Shown here piece by piece: positions 15,457 to 24,605 of a stretch of 39,325 bases of DNA. The notes beneath the pieces were generated by a model. The model saw nothing but the letters and a program-made list of their open reading frames with translations, was not told the origin of the DNA and searched no databases. The stretch is from Dehalococcoidia bacterium (GTDB lineage: Bacteria > Chloroflexota > Dehalococcoidia > UBA2979): contig SCVR01000015.1 of NCBI GenBank assembly GCA_004296805.1, forward strand, positions 1-39,325, given 5' to 3'. Position 1 is the stretch's first letter; every line of letters starts with the position of its first letter. The translations under genes and the position numbers were made by a program.

Positions 15457-16652
15457 CCGAGCTGGAGCCGCTCCCCGACCCTCCGCATCGCGTCGAGGAG
15501 CGGCTCCCGCCGGACCGTCATGTACTTCCTCGACGTGATCACCGAGGAGTGCCCCAGGAGCGCGGTGACGACGTGCTCGTCGACCCCGGCCTCGAGGAGC
15601 ATGGTCGCGGCGAAGTTGCGGCACTCGTGGACGTGGTACGGCCTCCCCGTGGGGTGCCCCACTTCGGCGGTGCCCTGGATGGCGTGCCACTCGTCGCGGT
15701 CGTGCTTGTCGTTCGCCGGCCGCCCCGCGGCGGTGGGCCACACCAGGCCCCACGGGTTCGCTGGGGCGACGTCGCGCCACCTCAGCAGTCCGTCACGGAC
15801 CGGCTCGAGCAGCGGCACCACCCGGTAGCCGGCCTTCGACTTCGGCCGGATCAGGTGGAACGAGTCGACGAGGTGACGGGCCTCGAACCCGTCTGGCACA
15901 CGGAACCCGGACGACCGGTCACGGGGGATCTTGTACGGGAGCGGCTGCAGCTGCCACTCGATCACCGCTTCGCCGAAGCCGCCCGCGTCGAAGTCGACCG
16001 CGTCCCAGGTGAGACCGAGGCACTCCCCCATCCGCTGCCCGTACAGCAGCGTGAACAGCCACCGGGAGCCGTGCGGGAGCTCGGCGGCCACCCTCAGGCA
16101 CGCGAGGCCCTGGTCGACGCTCATCGCCTGCCGGTCGGACTTCTCCGACCTCGGGGTCTCCACCAGCAGCACCCGTGGTGGCACCGGGTGCCCCTCACGC
16201 ATCGCCGCACGGAGCATCGTCATCAACGCCCGGTGCGTGTCGGCGGCCTGGCGGCCGGCCGCGCGCTGCGCCTCGGCCACCGCCCGGACGTCGCGGGGGC
16301 TGAGCTGCTCGAGCCGCTTGTGCCCGATCGTGGGGATCACCCAGTTCTTGATCGGGTTCGCCGCCGCGTTGTACCCCTTCGGTGAGAGCTCGCGAACACG
16401 GATCGCGAGGTACTCCTCCGCCCAGGCCTTCACCGTCACCCGGTGCGCGGTCTCCTGGCCGGCCTTGTGCTTGGCGATCCGGTCGCGGAGCTTGCGCTTC
16501 GCCTCGGCCTCGGTCTTCGCGGTGACGTAGAGCCGCCGTCGAGTGCCCTTGTTGGTGAACCCGGCCTCGATGGTGCCGACCCAGCGGCCATCTGAGGCGC
16601 GGCGGTGGATGCCCCCGCTGCCGTACTCGCGGCGACCGCGCTTGCCGGTCAT
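15453..16652 (-). CDS. int: Tyrosine-family site-specific integrase
   Basis: N-terminal SAM-like domain; LLYGQRMGECLGLTWDAVDF; HVHECRNFAATMLLEAGVDEHVVTALLGHSSVITSRKYMTV. Confidence 0.95.
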   Translation of the reverse strand: MTGKRGRREYGSGGIHRRASDGRWVGTIEAGFTNKGTRRRLYVTAKTEAEAKRKLRDRIAKHKAGQETAHRVTVKAWAEEYLAIRVRELSPKGYNAAANPIKNWVIPTIGHKRLEQLSPRDVRAVAEAQRAAGRQAADTHRALMTMLRAAMREGHPVPPRVLLVETPRSEKSDRQAMSVDQGLACLRVAAELPHGSRWLFTLLYGQRMGECLGLTWDAVDFDAGGFGEAVIEWQLQPLPYKIPRDRSSGFRVPDGFEARHLVDSFHLIRPKSKAGYRVVPLLEPVRDGLLRWRDVAPANPWGLVWPTAAGRPANDKHDRDEWHAIQGTAEVGHPTGRPYHVHECRNFAATMLLEAGVDEHVVTALLGHSSVITSRKYMTVRREPLLDAMRRVGERLQLG

Positions 16653-16760
16653 GGCCGTCTCACATCCCGTCGCACATCTCATTGTTGCCTATAGGCCGCT
16701 ATGGGCTGGTTTCCACGCTTGTTTCAGGCGTAATCGGCTACTCTGAGCGTACCAAACGGA

Positions 16761-16807
16761 CGCCTCCTAAGCGAAAGGTCGCGAGTTCGACTCTCGCCTG
16801 GGGCACC
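16761..16807 (+). other. attP: Putative attP core: 3' part of tRNA-Arg(CCU)
   Basis: CGCCTCCTAAGCGAAAGGTCGCGAGTTCGACTCTCGCCTGGGGCACC: anticodon loop CTCCTAA, T-arm GTTCGAC, acceptor 3' strand; 5' half of the tRNA absent. Confidence 0.8.
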
Positions 16808-16823
16808 CTAGTTTCATCCACTT

Positions 16824-16845
16824 TGACAGCCATCATGACAGCCAT
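16824..16845 (+). repeat. Two TGACAGCCAT direct repeats 12 bp apart (candidate integrase arm sites)
   Basis: 16824-16833 and 16836-16845, adjacent to attP core. Confidence 0.55.
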
Positions 16846-16874
16846 TGGTCCGGATTTGCGCTACGCTCGCGCCC

Positions 16875-17291
16875 ATGAAGCGTGGCCTCGCCGCTACAGC
16901 CGCCCTCCTCGCGGTCCAGCTGGCCGCGCTGACACCGCAGGCCGCCGCTGAGCGACCGCGGGCCGACCTCACGCCCGGGTGCGTCGACTTCGACGAGTAC
17001 CGGTCGGCGTTCTGGGTCGAGACCAAGCAGCGCGTCGACCAGCGGCTCCGCTCCCACGGCCGCCGCGTGCCGTTCGCCGGCGAAGTCGACTTCGCGACCG
17101 GCGAGGCGTACGTCGATGGGTCCCGGTACGTGAAGTTCGTCTACCCGGGGTGCAGCGACGCGCTCGTCTACTTCATCTACGAGCGGCCCACCCGCTACCA
17201 CAAGTCACGGGTCTGGGTGCAGATGCGCTACCGAGACCACGACTTCCCGGGCAGGACCCGGTCAGCGGTACGCGGCGGGCACCTCAGGTAG
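16875..17291 (+). CDS. Secreted protein with signal peptide (putative lysogenic conversion gene)
   Basis: MKRGLAATAALLAVQLAALTPQAAAERP signal-like N-terminus; sits beside attP. Confidence 0.7.
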   Translation: MKRGLAATAALLAVQLAALTPQAAAERPRADLTPGCVDFDEYRSAFWVETKQRVDQRLRSHGRRVPFAGEVDFATGEAYVDGSRYVKFVYPGCSDALVYFIYERPTRYHKSRVWVQMRYRDHDFPGRTRSAVRGGHLR

Positions 17292-18065
17292 CTCGCGCAC
17301 CCCAGAGACCGGGATCGTGACCGGGACGTAACAGAGGCCGTCGCGGTGGTCGGTGACAGTGCCGGCGGCCTCGGGGATCGTGCCGCCGTCGCCGAAGTCG
17401 ACCAGGGCGTTGCCGTAGATGGCCTGCACGTCAGCGTCGGCGCCCTTGTTGGCGCGGATCCCGTCCGGGAGCCACCGGTCGGCGCCGTTCCAGTCGCCTG
17501 AGAGCACGCAGGGGAGGCCGATCCGCTCGCAGGCGACCGCGTACGCGCCGAGCTCTCGCACGATGCGCCGGCGGGTCCTCTCGCTTGCGGCGCGAGCGCC
17601 CGGGACGTGTACGACGACCTTCGCGAGCGGTGCGCCGAGCGCCGTGACCAGCAGCCTGACGATCATGGAGATCCGTCGGACCCCGAACGCATACTTGAAC
17701 CGCAGTGCACAGCCGTCGGCGACCTCGAGGCGGCCACGGAGCGCGAGCGCGTTGGCGACGGTCAGCCGGCCCTTGGCCAGGACGGTGTTCGCGCGGCCAC
17801 GGATCCTCAGCCACTTCGGGTGCTCGGCCCACGCCGCGTTGCCGCGAGAGGAGTCCTCGTTGAGGGCCACCGCGACCGGTAGGTCGCGGGTCTCGACGCC
17901 GAGCGCCTTCGCGACCTTCCGGCGCGTCTGGGCGAGCATGGTGACCAGGCCGTGGACGCGCCGTGGGAACGGCCACAGCTTGGCCTTGGGTCCCCGGATC
18001 TGGCCGGGAGTGTTCCCGGCGACCGCCAGGACCGTGTCGGTGTCCGCTGTCGGGGGGCGTGTCAC
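17262..18065 (-). CDS. Endonuclease/exonuclease/phosphatase-like protein
   Basis: KVVVHVPGARAASERTRRRIVRELGAYAVACERIGLPCVLSGDWNGADR (H..P and GDWN motifs). Confidence 0.6.
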   Translation of the reverse strand: MTRPPTADTDTVLAVAGNTPGQIRGPKAKLWPFPRRVHGLVTMLAQTRRKVAKALGVETRDLPVAVALNEDSSRGNAAWAEHPKWLRIRGRANTVLAKGRLTVANALALRGRLEVADGCALRFKYAFGVRRISMIVRLLVTALGAPLAKVVVHVPGARAASERTRRRIVRELGAYAVACERIGLPCVLSGDWNGADRWLPDGIRANKGADADVQAIYGNALVDFGDGGTIPEAAGTVTDHRDGLCYVPVTIPVSGVRELPEVPAAYR

Positions 18066-18178
18066 AGGCCTATCCGTCCCTGGGCGTGGTCGTGGATGAT
18101 CGCGCCGACCACGGCGCCGATGATCGGCGCGGCGACACCGAGCAGCACCCCGAGAAAGAACACGACGGGGCGGCTCAC
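18062..18178 (-). CDS. 38-aa single-TM protein, holin-like candidate
   Basis: GTG start; VSRPVVFFLGVLLGVAAPIIGAVVGAIIHDHAQGRIGL. Confidence 0.55.
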   Translation of the reverse strand: MSRPVVFFLGVLLGVAAPIIGAVVGAIIHDHAQGRIGL

Positions 18179-18255
18179 CGCGCACCCACGATGAACATCA
18201 GCCCGAACCCGATCACCAGGCCCAGGAAGACGTACGGGAGCAGGCCGCGGTTCAT
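18175..18255 (-). CDS. 26-aa single-TM protein, candidate holin partner
   Basis: MNRGLLPYVFLGLVIGFGLMFIVGAR; 4-nt overlaps with both neighbours. Confidence 0.5.
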   Translation of the reverse strand: MNRGLLPYVFLGLVIGFGLMFIVGAR

Positions 18256-18980
18256 TCCTCGGCCCGGTCCCTCCGGTGCTCCTGGCGCACCACGCTCGGG
18301 GCGTTCGCGGCCTGCTTGAGCAGCTGCTCGACCGCGAGCTCCTGGCCCTTCGGCTTGTACCGCATGAACGCCTCGACCAGCTTCTCGGCGTCAGCATCAG
18401 TCAGCGCCATGATGCCCTCCTCTTCCTTGTTCACCAGCGCCCGTGCGTGGGCGAGGATCTCGGGTAGCTGCGCGATCCGTACGTCGGTCGGGCAGACCTT
18501 CCCGCGGCTCCCCGACCACAGCTCGCCCCCCGAGACGCGGCCCGGGAACCGGTAGCGGGAGAAGTCACCGTCGATGCCCTGCCGGTGGTACGCCAGCCCC
18601 CGGGACATGGCCCGGCTGTTCGGGCACAGCTCGAGGGGGATGTCGTGGGTCTGGTGCGCCCAGGCGAGGATCCGGCCGTTCGCCTCGACCTGCTCGAGAG
18701 TCAGCGGCACCCACTCCGGGAGCGTCGGAGTGCCGCCGAACCTGGGCCCGTGGTCCTCGTTCTCGATGGCGATGACCCGGTGGTTGCCGTTGAGGTTGGC
18801 CGCGGACCGGTAGCGGGTGTCGCGGGACTGCAGGATGGTCCCGTCGGCCTTGACCGAGAAGTGCGCGGCGTGCGCCGGCGCATAGCCGACGATGGTGTGC
18901 ACGCAGACCACGTCGTAGCGGTCCATCTCGACCTTCGGAGAGTGCTCGCCCTGCCACAGCGCGCCCGGCATCTTGGCCAC
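18252..18980 (-). CDS. Endolysin, N-acetylmuramoyl-L-alanine amidase-like
   Basis: VVCVHTIVGYAPAHAAHFSVKADGTILQSRDTRYRSAANLNGNHRVIAIENEDHG, Amidase_2-like pattern. Confidence 0.8.
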   Translation of the reverse strand: MAKMPGALWQGEHSPKVEMDRYDVVCVHTIVGYAPAHAAHFSVKADGTILQSRDTRYRSAANLNGNHRVIAIENEDHGPRFGGTPTLPEWVPLTLEQVEANGRILAWAHQTHDIPLELCPNSRAMSRGLAYHRQGIDGDFSRYRFPGRVSGGELWSGSRGKVCPTDVRIAQLPEILAHARALVNKEEEGIMALTDADAEKLVEAFMRYKPKGQELAVEQLLKQAANAPSVVRQEHRRDRAEE

Positions 18981-18982
18981 GA

Positions 18983-19417
18983 TCAGGCTTCCTTGATGTG
19001 GGTGACGGTGAGAAGCGCCGGGACGGTGGAGGCAGCGCCGCGGTAGACGTTCCCGGTCCCGGCGTAACGGTCGCCGGTCGCCACGAACGTCTTGTTCCCG
19101 GTGGCCGTGGCGGTGTACTCACGGCGCACGTAGAACGCCTTGATCACCGACGCGATCGGCATCACGCCGACGTCGAACGCGAGGAGCGTGCCGGTCAGAT
19201 TGTCCTCGCGGAGGTTGACCTGGACCTGGTCGTTGGCGACGCTCGAGGCGAACCCCGCCCAGAACTCCACGAGATACCGTTCGCCGTTGACGAGCGCAGC
19301 GGTGACGGAGTCGGTGACCGTCTCGGTCGTCGTGAACGTCGTCGAGTTCGACGTCGCGGTGGTCGTGGCGATCCGGCCGCCGTGCCAGGCCTCGATCACC
19401 TCACCAGCACTGGGCAT
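18983..19417 (-). CDS. Minor virion/tail protein
   Basis: Thr-rich beta-type protein between lysin and large minor tail gene. Confidence 0.6.
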   Translation of the reverse strand: MPSAGEVIEAWHGGRIATTTATSNSTTFTTTETVTDSVTAALVNGERYLVEFWAGFASSVANDQVQVNLREDNLTGTLLAFDVGVMPIASVIKAFYVRREYTATATGNKTFVATGDRYAGTGNVYRGAASTVPALLTVTHIKEA

Positions 19418-19432
19418 GGTTCCTCCTGATGC

Positions 19433-22006
19433 TCATAGGGCGTACACAGCTGGCTTGAACAGGCGCACCGCGGCGCCGCTGGCGTGGGACTTCACGACCC
19501 CGTTGACCGAGCGGGTCACGGTGAGGGTCTGCGGCGAGGAGGAGCCGGTGACGGCGGTGACGGTCATCCGTTCCCCGCCGATGACGATGTCGAAGGGCTG
19601 GTCGACCGCGGTCCACAGGTAGCTCGTGGCGATGTCGACGCCGGTCTCGGTGGTGTCGAGGGCCTCGTTGAGGGTGGTGCTCGACGAGGAGTAACGGGCC
19701 TCCCCGGGGCCGGTGGTGTCGCCGTAGACGGCGACATCCCACGGCGACGCGGGGGAACAGTTGGCCTCGATCTGCCAGTCGAACGGGGTGAGGGTCTCGG
19801 TCAGCCCCTGGGCGAGCTGGGCGGTGTCGTCGGGGGAGACCCAGGTCGGGAGGTTGGCCACGGTGATCTTGTCGCCGAGGTCGAGGCCCTCGGCCTGCAC
19901 GGTCTGCGTGGTCGTGGCGAGGGCGGTGGTGAACGTCACCGCCGCGGACCCCTCCCAGACCTGCACCGCGTCCACCCAGGCCAGGTCCCCGGCGGTCGGG
20001 GCCGGGGTCGGCCACACCTGGACTACGTGGCTCGTCGCCGTGGCGGTGAACGTCTTCGTGAACCGGGTGAACGCGTCCTTCGTGGTCATCGCCGACCCCC
20101 CACCGATGCCGGCGATCACCAGCGCGAGGCCCGGGTCGCCGGTCGGCACGTACCCGTACGCGGACACGGTGTAGGTGCGGCCGATGGTCAGGCCGGTGAC
20201 GGTGGTCTGTGCCAGCGGGAGCACGCCGCCGGTGCCCCACGCGATCCTGAGGGACTGGGTGCCGTCCTGGGCTCGCGTGTTGGACTGCGACAGGGTCGGC
20301 GGCACCGACCCGCCAGCCGACCAGTCGGCCACCGAGGTCTCCATCGACGCCTGATTCGCCGTCAGGTAGTTCCCGACCTCGCTGGTGAAGTTCGACCGGG
20401 CGAGGTTGACGCCGATGGCGGGGAACCGGGCCTCGTCGACGGTGCCGAGGTGCAGCCGCCAGCCCGCCTGATGGGGCAGCTGTGCGTCGTACGCCAGGTT
20501 GAGACTGACGCTGTCGTCGTAGCGGCCCACACCGTCCGGGGGGTCGTTGACGGACATGGAGCCGGTGGCGAGCTCGACGCGGGCCGATGCTCCACCGATC
20601 CGGGAGACCGTCACGTCGTTGCGGGTGGCCTGATCGTCCTCGGTCGGCTCGATCCGCGACAGATCCTGCGCGGAGTAGTCCACCTCGAGGGTGGCGTCCT
20701 GGCAGTACAGGTCGGCGCGCGTGCGGTAGGCCAGGCCGAGAGAGTCCCGCGGCTCGTAGAGGATCCCCCCGTCGGCAGCGGCCGCCTCACGCAGGAGGTC
20801 CAGCAGCGTCCGCGGCAGCTGGGACCCGACCGGGGCGGTGGCAGCGGAGGTCCCGACGATGGTGACCCCGACGCTCTCCTCGCCACACAGCCGCGTGACG
20901 CGGGCCCCCGCGGTCTCCCCGGCGTACGCGGCAAGCAGGTCAGCCATGTCGTCGATGTTGGTGACCTCGGACTGCACCCACACGTGCCCGAGCGCGACCT
21001 CGTCCTCGGCGGCGAAGCTGTTGGCGTGGTTCATGACGACGCTCTGGATCGCCCCCACGTTGTAGGTCCCGGCGAGCGCGGTCCCCGTCCCGGAGAACGT
21101 GGTGCCGGTCGTGGCGCCGACCTCGAGCGTCGAGACCGTCCAGTCGACGTCAGCCGTGCCATCGGAGGTCAGCTCGACCGAGACCAGGAGAAGCCGGCCT
21201 TCGACGTCGAAGGACAGGGCCCCTGAGGTCTCGGAGAACAGGATCGAGGCGTTGGACCCGGTCAGTGTCAGGGCGCCTGCGGTGTCGACGGTGAGCACCC
21301 ATTCGGCGGTCGCGTCGGTGAAGTGGCACAGCCGCAGTGTCGACGCGACGCCCGCTTCGGGGACCGCGAGCAGGAACCGGATCTGCGCCTCGTTGGTGCC
21401 GACGTAGGCCGCCACGGGCCCGGTCCAGGTCACCACCCCGGCCGCGGTGGGGATCGGCTCGGATGCCTCGAACCCGTCGAAGCTGGCAGCCTCCACCGAG
21501 CCGTTGAGCGTCATCGCCGGCTTCCCGGGTAGCGCGGAGGCGAGCTGGGTGGCGCCCTCGCCGTCCTCACACGGCCAGTACGCCACCAAAGACGGCAGGC
21601 CAGGCACGCCGCGGCGCAGCGCCGACTGCAGGAACGCCTGGCCCTGCCCCAGCCGCCGCATGATCCCGGAGGCCGTCACCGACACCCACACATCGCTGCC
21701 GGAGCGCTCCGAGAGCGGCGGCCAGGCAGGCACCTCACCGGTGAACCGAACACCGCCGTTGACCGAGACCCGCAGAGGCGTGTTCCGGCCCAGCAGTCCG
21801 TAGTAGGCGCCGGTCGGGTTCCGCGGCGAGTAGTTCCCCGACCTGTTGTCGAGCGTCACGCTGCACGTCGACGGGCCGGCCCGCGAGGACTCGTTCGGCC
21901 GGCCCCGTTTGATCTTGATCGGGTCCCGCTGCAGCACGTCGGCAGACACGTCGGTCCAGACACCGTCGATCTGCAGCTCGGTGGTGATGTCGAGGGGGAA
22001 CGTCAT
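19433..22006 (-). CDS. Large minor tail protein (857 aa)
   Basis: MTFPLDITTELQIDGVWTDVSADVLQRDPIKIKRGRPNES..., immediately downstream of tape measure. Confidence 0.85.
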   Translation of the reverse strand: MTFPLDITTELQIDGVWTDVSADVLQRDPIKIKRGRPNESSRAGPSTCSVTLDNRSGNYSPRNPTGAYYGLLGRNTPLRVSVNGGVRFTGEVPAWPPLSERSGSDVWVSVTASGIMRRLGQGQAFLQSALRRGVPGLPSLVAYWPCEDGEGATQLASALPGKPAMTLNGSVEAASFDGFEASEPIPTAAGVVTWTGPVAAYVGTNEAQIRFLLAVPEAGVASTLRLCHFTDATAEWVLTVDTAGALTLTGSNASILFSETSGALSFDVEGRLLLVSVELTSDGTADVDWTVSTLEVGATTGTTFSGTGTALAGTYNVGAIQSVVMNHANSFAAEDEVALGHVWVQSEVTNIDDMADLLAAYAGETAGARVTRLCGEESVGVTIVGTSAATAPVGSQLPRTLLDLLREAAAADGGILYEPRDSLGLAYRTRADLYCQDATLEVDYSAQDLSRIEPTEDDQATRNDVTVSRIGGASARVELATGSMSVNDPPDGVGRYDDSVSLNLAYDAQLPHQAGWRLHLGTVDEARFPAIGVNLARSNFTSEVGNYLTANQASMETSVADWSAGGSVPPTLSQSNTRAQDGTQSLRIAWGTGGVLPLAQTTVTGLTIGRTYTVSAYGYVPTGDPGLALVIAGIGGGSAMTTKDAFTRFTKTFTATATSHVVQVWPTPAPTAGDLAWVDAVQVWEGSAAVTFTTALATTTQTVQAEGLDLGDKITVANLPTWVSPDDTAQLAQGLTETLTPFDWQIEANCSPASPWDVAVYGDTTGPGEARYSSSSTTLNEALDTTETGVDIATSYLWTAVDQPFDIVIGGERMTVTAVTGSSSPQTLTVTRSVNGVVKSHASGAAVRLFKPAVYAL

Positions 22007-23622
22007 GTGCCGAGCACCACCTGGACGTCGCCACCCTGGACCCGGATCGCGCCACGCAGCAGCTCGAGGAGGAAGTCGTCGATCCGGGACCCGGAGGACC
22101 GCAGCTCGAGCACCACGCGGCCGCCACCGCCGCGGCCGCCGGCGAGCATGGCCTCGCTGGTGCCGTTGGGGATGACCGTGGACCCCTGGGGGAGCCTGAC
22201 GAGCTCGCGGCCACGCTCGCCGACGATCGCGAGGCCACCGTGGATGCCTCCGCGGGCCATCGAGGGGATGTGGAACGAGTTCCCACCGACACCGGGCACC
22301 CAGTCGGGAATGGTGAACCCGAACCCGCCGACTGTGGCGTTCCACATCGACTTCACCGCGGTGAAAGCGGTCGTGAACGGGGAGGAGATCATGCTGGCGA
22401 GGCCCTTGAACGCTGCCTCGATGTCCCCCGGCACGCCCTTGAAGAACTCGACGATCTTGTTCTTGTTCTTCGAGATCGCCAGCACCGCGAGACCGAAGGG
22501 GCCGGTCAGGATCGCCAGCAGCAGAGGCCAGTTCTGCTTCACCCAGTTGAACGCGAACGCCGCGGCAGCCTGCACAGCCCGGAACGCGCCGTCGACGATG
22601 TTCCGGAAGGTCTCGGAGTTCTTGTAGGCCACGATCAGGATCGCGACCAGGGCGACGATGGCCGCTACGACCAGGCCGATGGGGTTCATGGCCAGCGCGA
22701 GGTTCAGGAGCCGCTGCGCGCCGGCCCAGACGGTGGTGGCAGCGGTCACCACCGTGGTGGCGGCCGCGTAGGCCGTCATCGCCACGTGCACGGTGATGAT
22801 GGCCACCCCCAGGGCAGCGAGTACCCCGGCGACGATCATCACCACGTTGGTGTGCTCGGCCATGAACCCGGTCGCGGTCTGCACGATCGACACCAGGGTG
22901 TCCATCAGGGGCAGCAGCCCGGTGCCGAGGGACTCCTGGAGGTTCTCGAAGGCGATACCCATCGCCTCGCCGCTGGTCTTGCTGGCCTCCGCGGAGCCGG
23001 CGAACTTCTCCTCGACCTTGGACAGGATGGCGTCCTGTGCCTCGCCGAGCTGGTTCGACTCGACCAGGGCCTTGATCCGGTCTTCCTCGGCCTCGGTGAA
23101 CTCGACGCCGGCCTTCTTCAGCTTCCCGAGGTTGTCGATCGGGTTCTGCAGCATCTGGCCGAGCTTGTTCGCGTTCTGCTCGGCGGACCCGAAGCCCTTC
23201 GCGGCCATGTCCTGGGCGGCCACCGTGGCCCGGTCGAAGGCGCCGCCGGCCTCGTCGGCTGTCGCCGCGACGGCCTTGTACGTGCCCAGCTTGGCCTGGG
23301 TGAGCTTGATGACCTCCCCGTCGATCGCGAGCTGCCGCTCGAGCTGGTCGGCGTACGCCGCGGCCCGGTCGACCGCGTCGCCGTAGCCGGCGTTCTCGAG
23401 CGAGTTCGCCAGCTGGTCCTGCGCGATCTTGGCCTCTTCAGCCTTCCCGGCCACCATGAACGCGCCACCGGCCATCGCGGTCAGCCCGACAGCGGCGATC
23501 CCGGCGGCCTTGCCGACCTTCGACCCGAACGAGGAGGCAGACTTGTCGGCGGAGTCGAACCCTTCCTTGGTCTCGTCCTTCGACTTGACCGCGATCTCGA
23601 CGACGTTCCCACCGAATCCCAT
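22003..23622 (-). CDS. Tail tape measure protein (539 aa)
   Basis: Long helical/hydrophobic protein with central hydrophobic segments; follows chaperone genes. Confidence 0.9.
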   Translation of the reverse strand: MGFGGNVVEIAVKSKDETKEGFDSADKSASSFGSKVGKAAGIAAVGLTAMAGGAFMVAGKAEEAKIAQDQLANSLENAGYGDAVDRAAAYADQLERQLAIDGEVIKLTQAKLGTYKAVAATADEAGGAFDRATVAAQDMAAKGFGSAEQNANKLGQMLQNPIDNLGKLKKAGVEFTEAEEDRIKALVESNQLGEAQDAILSKVEEKFAGSAEASKTSGEAMGIAFENLQESLGTGLLPLMDTLVSIVQTATGFMAEHTNVVMIVAGVLAALGVAIITVHVAMTAYAAATTVVTAATTVWAGAQRLLNLALAMNPIGLVVAAIVALVAILIVAYKNSETFRNIVDGAFRAVQAAAAFAFNWVKQNWPLLLAILTGPFGLAVLAISKNKNKIVEFFKGVPGDIEAAFKGLASMISSPFTTAFTAVKSMWNATVGGFGFTIPDWVPGVGGNSFHIPSMARGGIHGGLAIVGERGRELVRLPQGSTVIPNGTSEAMLAGGRGGGGRVVLELRSSGSRIDDFLLELLRGAIRVQGGDVQVVLGT

Positions 23623-23625
23623 CTG

Positions 23626-24191
23626 CTACACCTCCTCCTCCGGTTGTGGGGTCCGTCCCAGGTCCTCGATCGCCAGCAGACGCACCATCGACGCGTCCTC
23701 GGCCATCAGCTGACTAGGGAGGCACCCGAATCGCTCGCAGTTCCTGAGGACGAACTCGGCCCACTCGAGCTCTGGGGGCTTGGCGACAACGGCTCCATCG
23801 GCAGTGACCCCTCCAGGGACGGCCTTCCACTGCTCGATGGCTGCGGTAAAGGGGTCCCGGCAGCCTGGACCCCCTCGAGCCAGGCCTGAACGATCCTCAT
23901 CACGAACCCGAGGTCCTGCGACTGCAGTCCTTCGGCGGTGGCCGGGATGGGGGTGTCGTCGTCGTTCTCGAGGTTCCACTCGACCAGGTGCTCGGCGAAG
24001 CCGCTGAAGAAGTCCGACACCAGGCCGAGCTCGGCCGGGGTCAGCTGGTCGGCGCGTTTCCCCGTGAGCGGGGCCATCTTCATGGCCTTCTCGAGGAACC
24101 CCAGCGGCGGGGCGTACGCCGACACCTCGAGCCCCTCGAGGTCGCCGTCGAAGACCAGCTTGTAGATGGTCCGCTGGACCTTGAACCCCAT
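23626..24191 (-). CDS. Tail assembly chaperone frameshift fusion (G-T like)
   Basis: Zero frame from ATG 24191; -1 frame continues TAAIEQWKAVPGGV...EDLGRTPQPEEEV to 23626. Confidence 0.85.
23706..24191 (-). CDS. Tail assembly chaperone, unshifted product (G like)
   Basis: 161-aa ORF; tail beyond slippery site is Ser/Pro low complexity. Confidence 0.8.
   Translation of the reverse strand: MGFKVQRTIYKLVFDGDLEGLEVSAYAPPLGFLEKAMKMAPLTGKRADQLTPAELGLVSDFFSGFAEHLVEWNLENDDDTPIPATAEGLQSQDLGFVMRIVQAWLEGVQAAGTPLPQPSSSGRPSLEGSLPMEPLSPSPQSSSGPSSSSGTASDSGASLVS
23847..23853 (-). other. Programmed -1 frameshift slippery heptamer C CCT TTA
   Basis: CCCTTTA on minus, phased as X XXY YYZ relative to ATG 24191 (TTA codon starts at 23849, 342 nt after 24191). 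Confidence 0.88.
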
Positions 24192-24194
24192 GCG

Positions 24195-24602
24195 TCAGGC
24201 CCAGGTGGGCACGGTGCCGTCGGCGAGGACGCCCGGCGCCGAGAAGGTCAGCGCACCGTCTGCGCCCCTGGTGAGGGCGTAGTCGGTGAACACGCACTCG
24301 TTGGGCAGGGTCTGCCCGGACACGGCGAGCGTCACCGTCCTGTTGACCGACGTCGACGGGACGGTCTTGAACACGTCGTGCGACATGTTCGCGGCGTCGT
24401 TGAACACCCCGGACAGCTCGATCGAGAAGTCGGCGAGCAGCAGCAGCCGCTCCATGGCCGACTTGTCGACACCGGTCACGTCCTGCACCCCGCGGGGGGT
24501 CGCGAACGAGAAGTTCGTGATGTCGTTCTTGATCGCCCGCGCGGTGCCGCCCGAGTCGTCGACGCTCAGCGTCGTCCAACCGAGCCCGGTCTCCTTGGCC
24601 AT
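24195..24602 (-). CDS. Major tail protein-like, short paralog
   Basis: MAKETGLGWTTLSVDD...ATPRGVQDVTGVDKSAMERLLLLADFSIELSGVFN. Confidence 0.75.
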   Translation of the reverse strand: MAKETGLGWTTLSVDDSGGTARAIKNDITNFSFATPRGVQDVTGVDKSAMERLLLLADFSIELSGVFNDAANMSHDVFKTVPSTSVNRTVTLAVSGQTLPNECVFTDYALTRGADGALTFSAPGVLADGTVPTWA

Positions 24603-24605
24603 GGT

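Noticed and set aside
15440-15470. Intrinsic terminator between the rightward lysogeny genes and int
   Set aside because: Genes overlap by 4 nt and I see no hairpin with U tract.
16705-16807. Complete tRNA gene
   Set aside because: No D-arm or 5' acceptor strand can be found upstream of the anticodon segment; only the 3' part is present, as expected for attP.
19484-21226. 580-aa plus-strand ORF
   Set aside because: Antisense shadow of the minor tail gene in high-GC DNA; His/Gly/Arg-rich with no recognisable fold.
22240-23889. 549-aa plus-strand ORF
   Set aside because: Antisense to tape measure; composition typical of GC-rich antisense frames.
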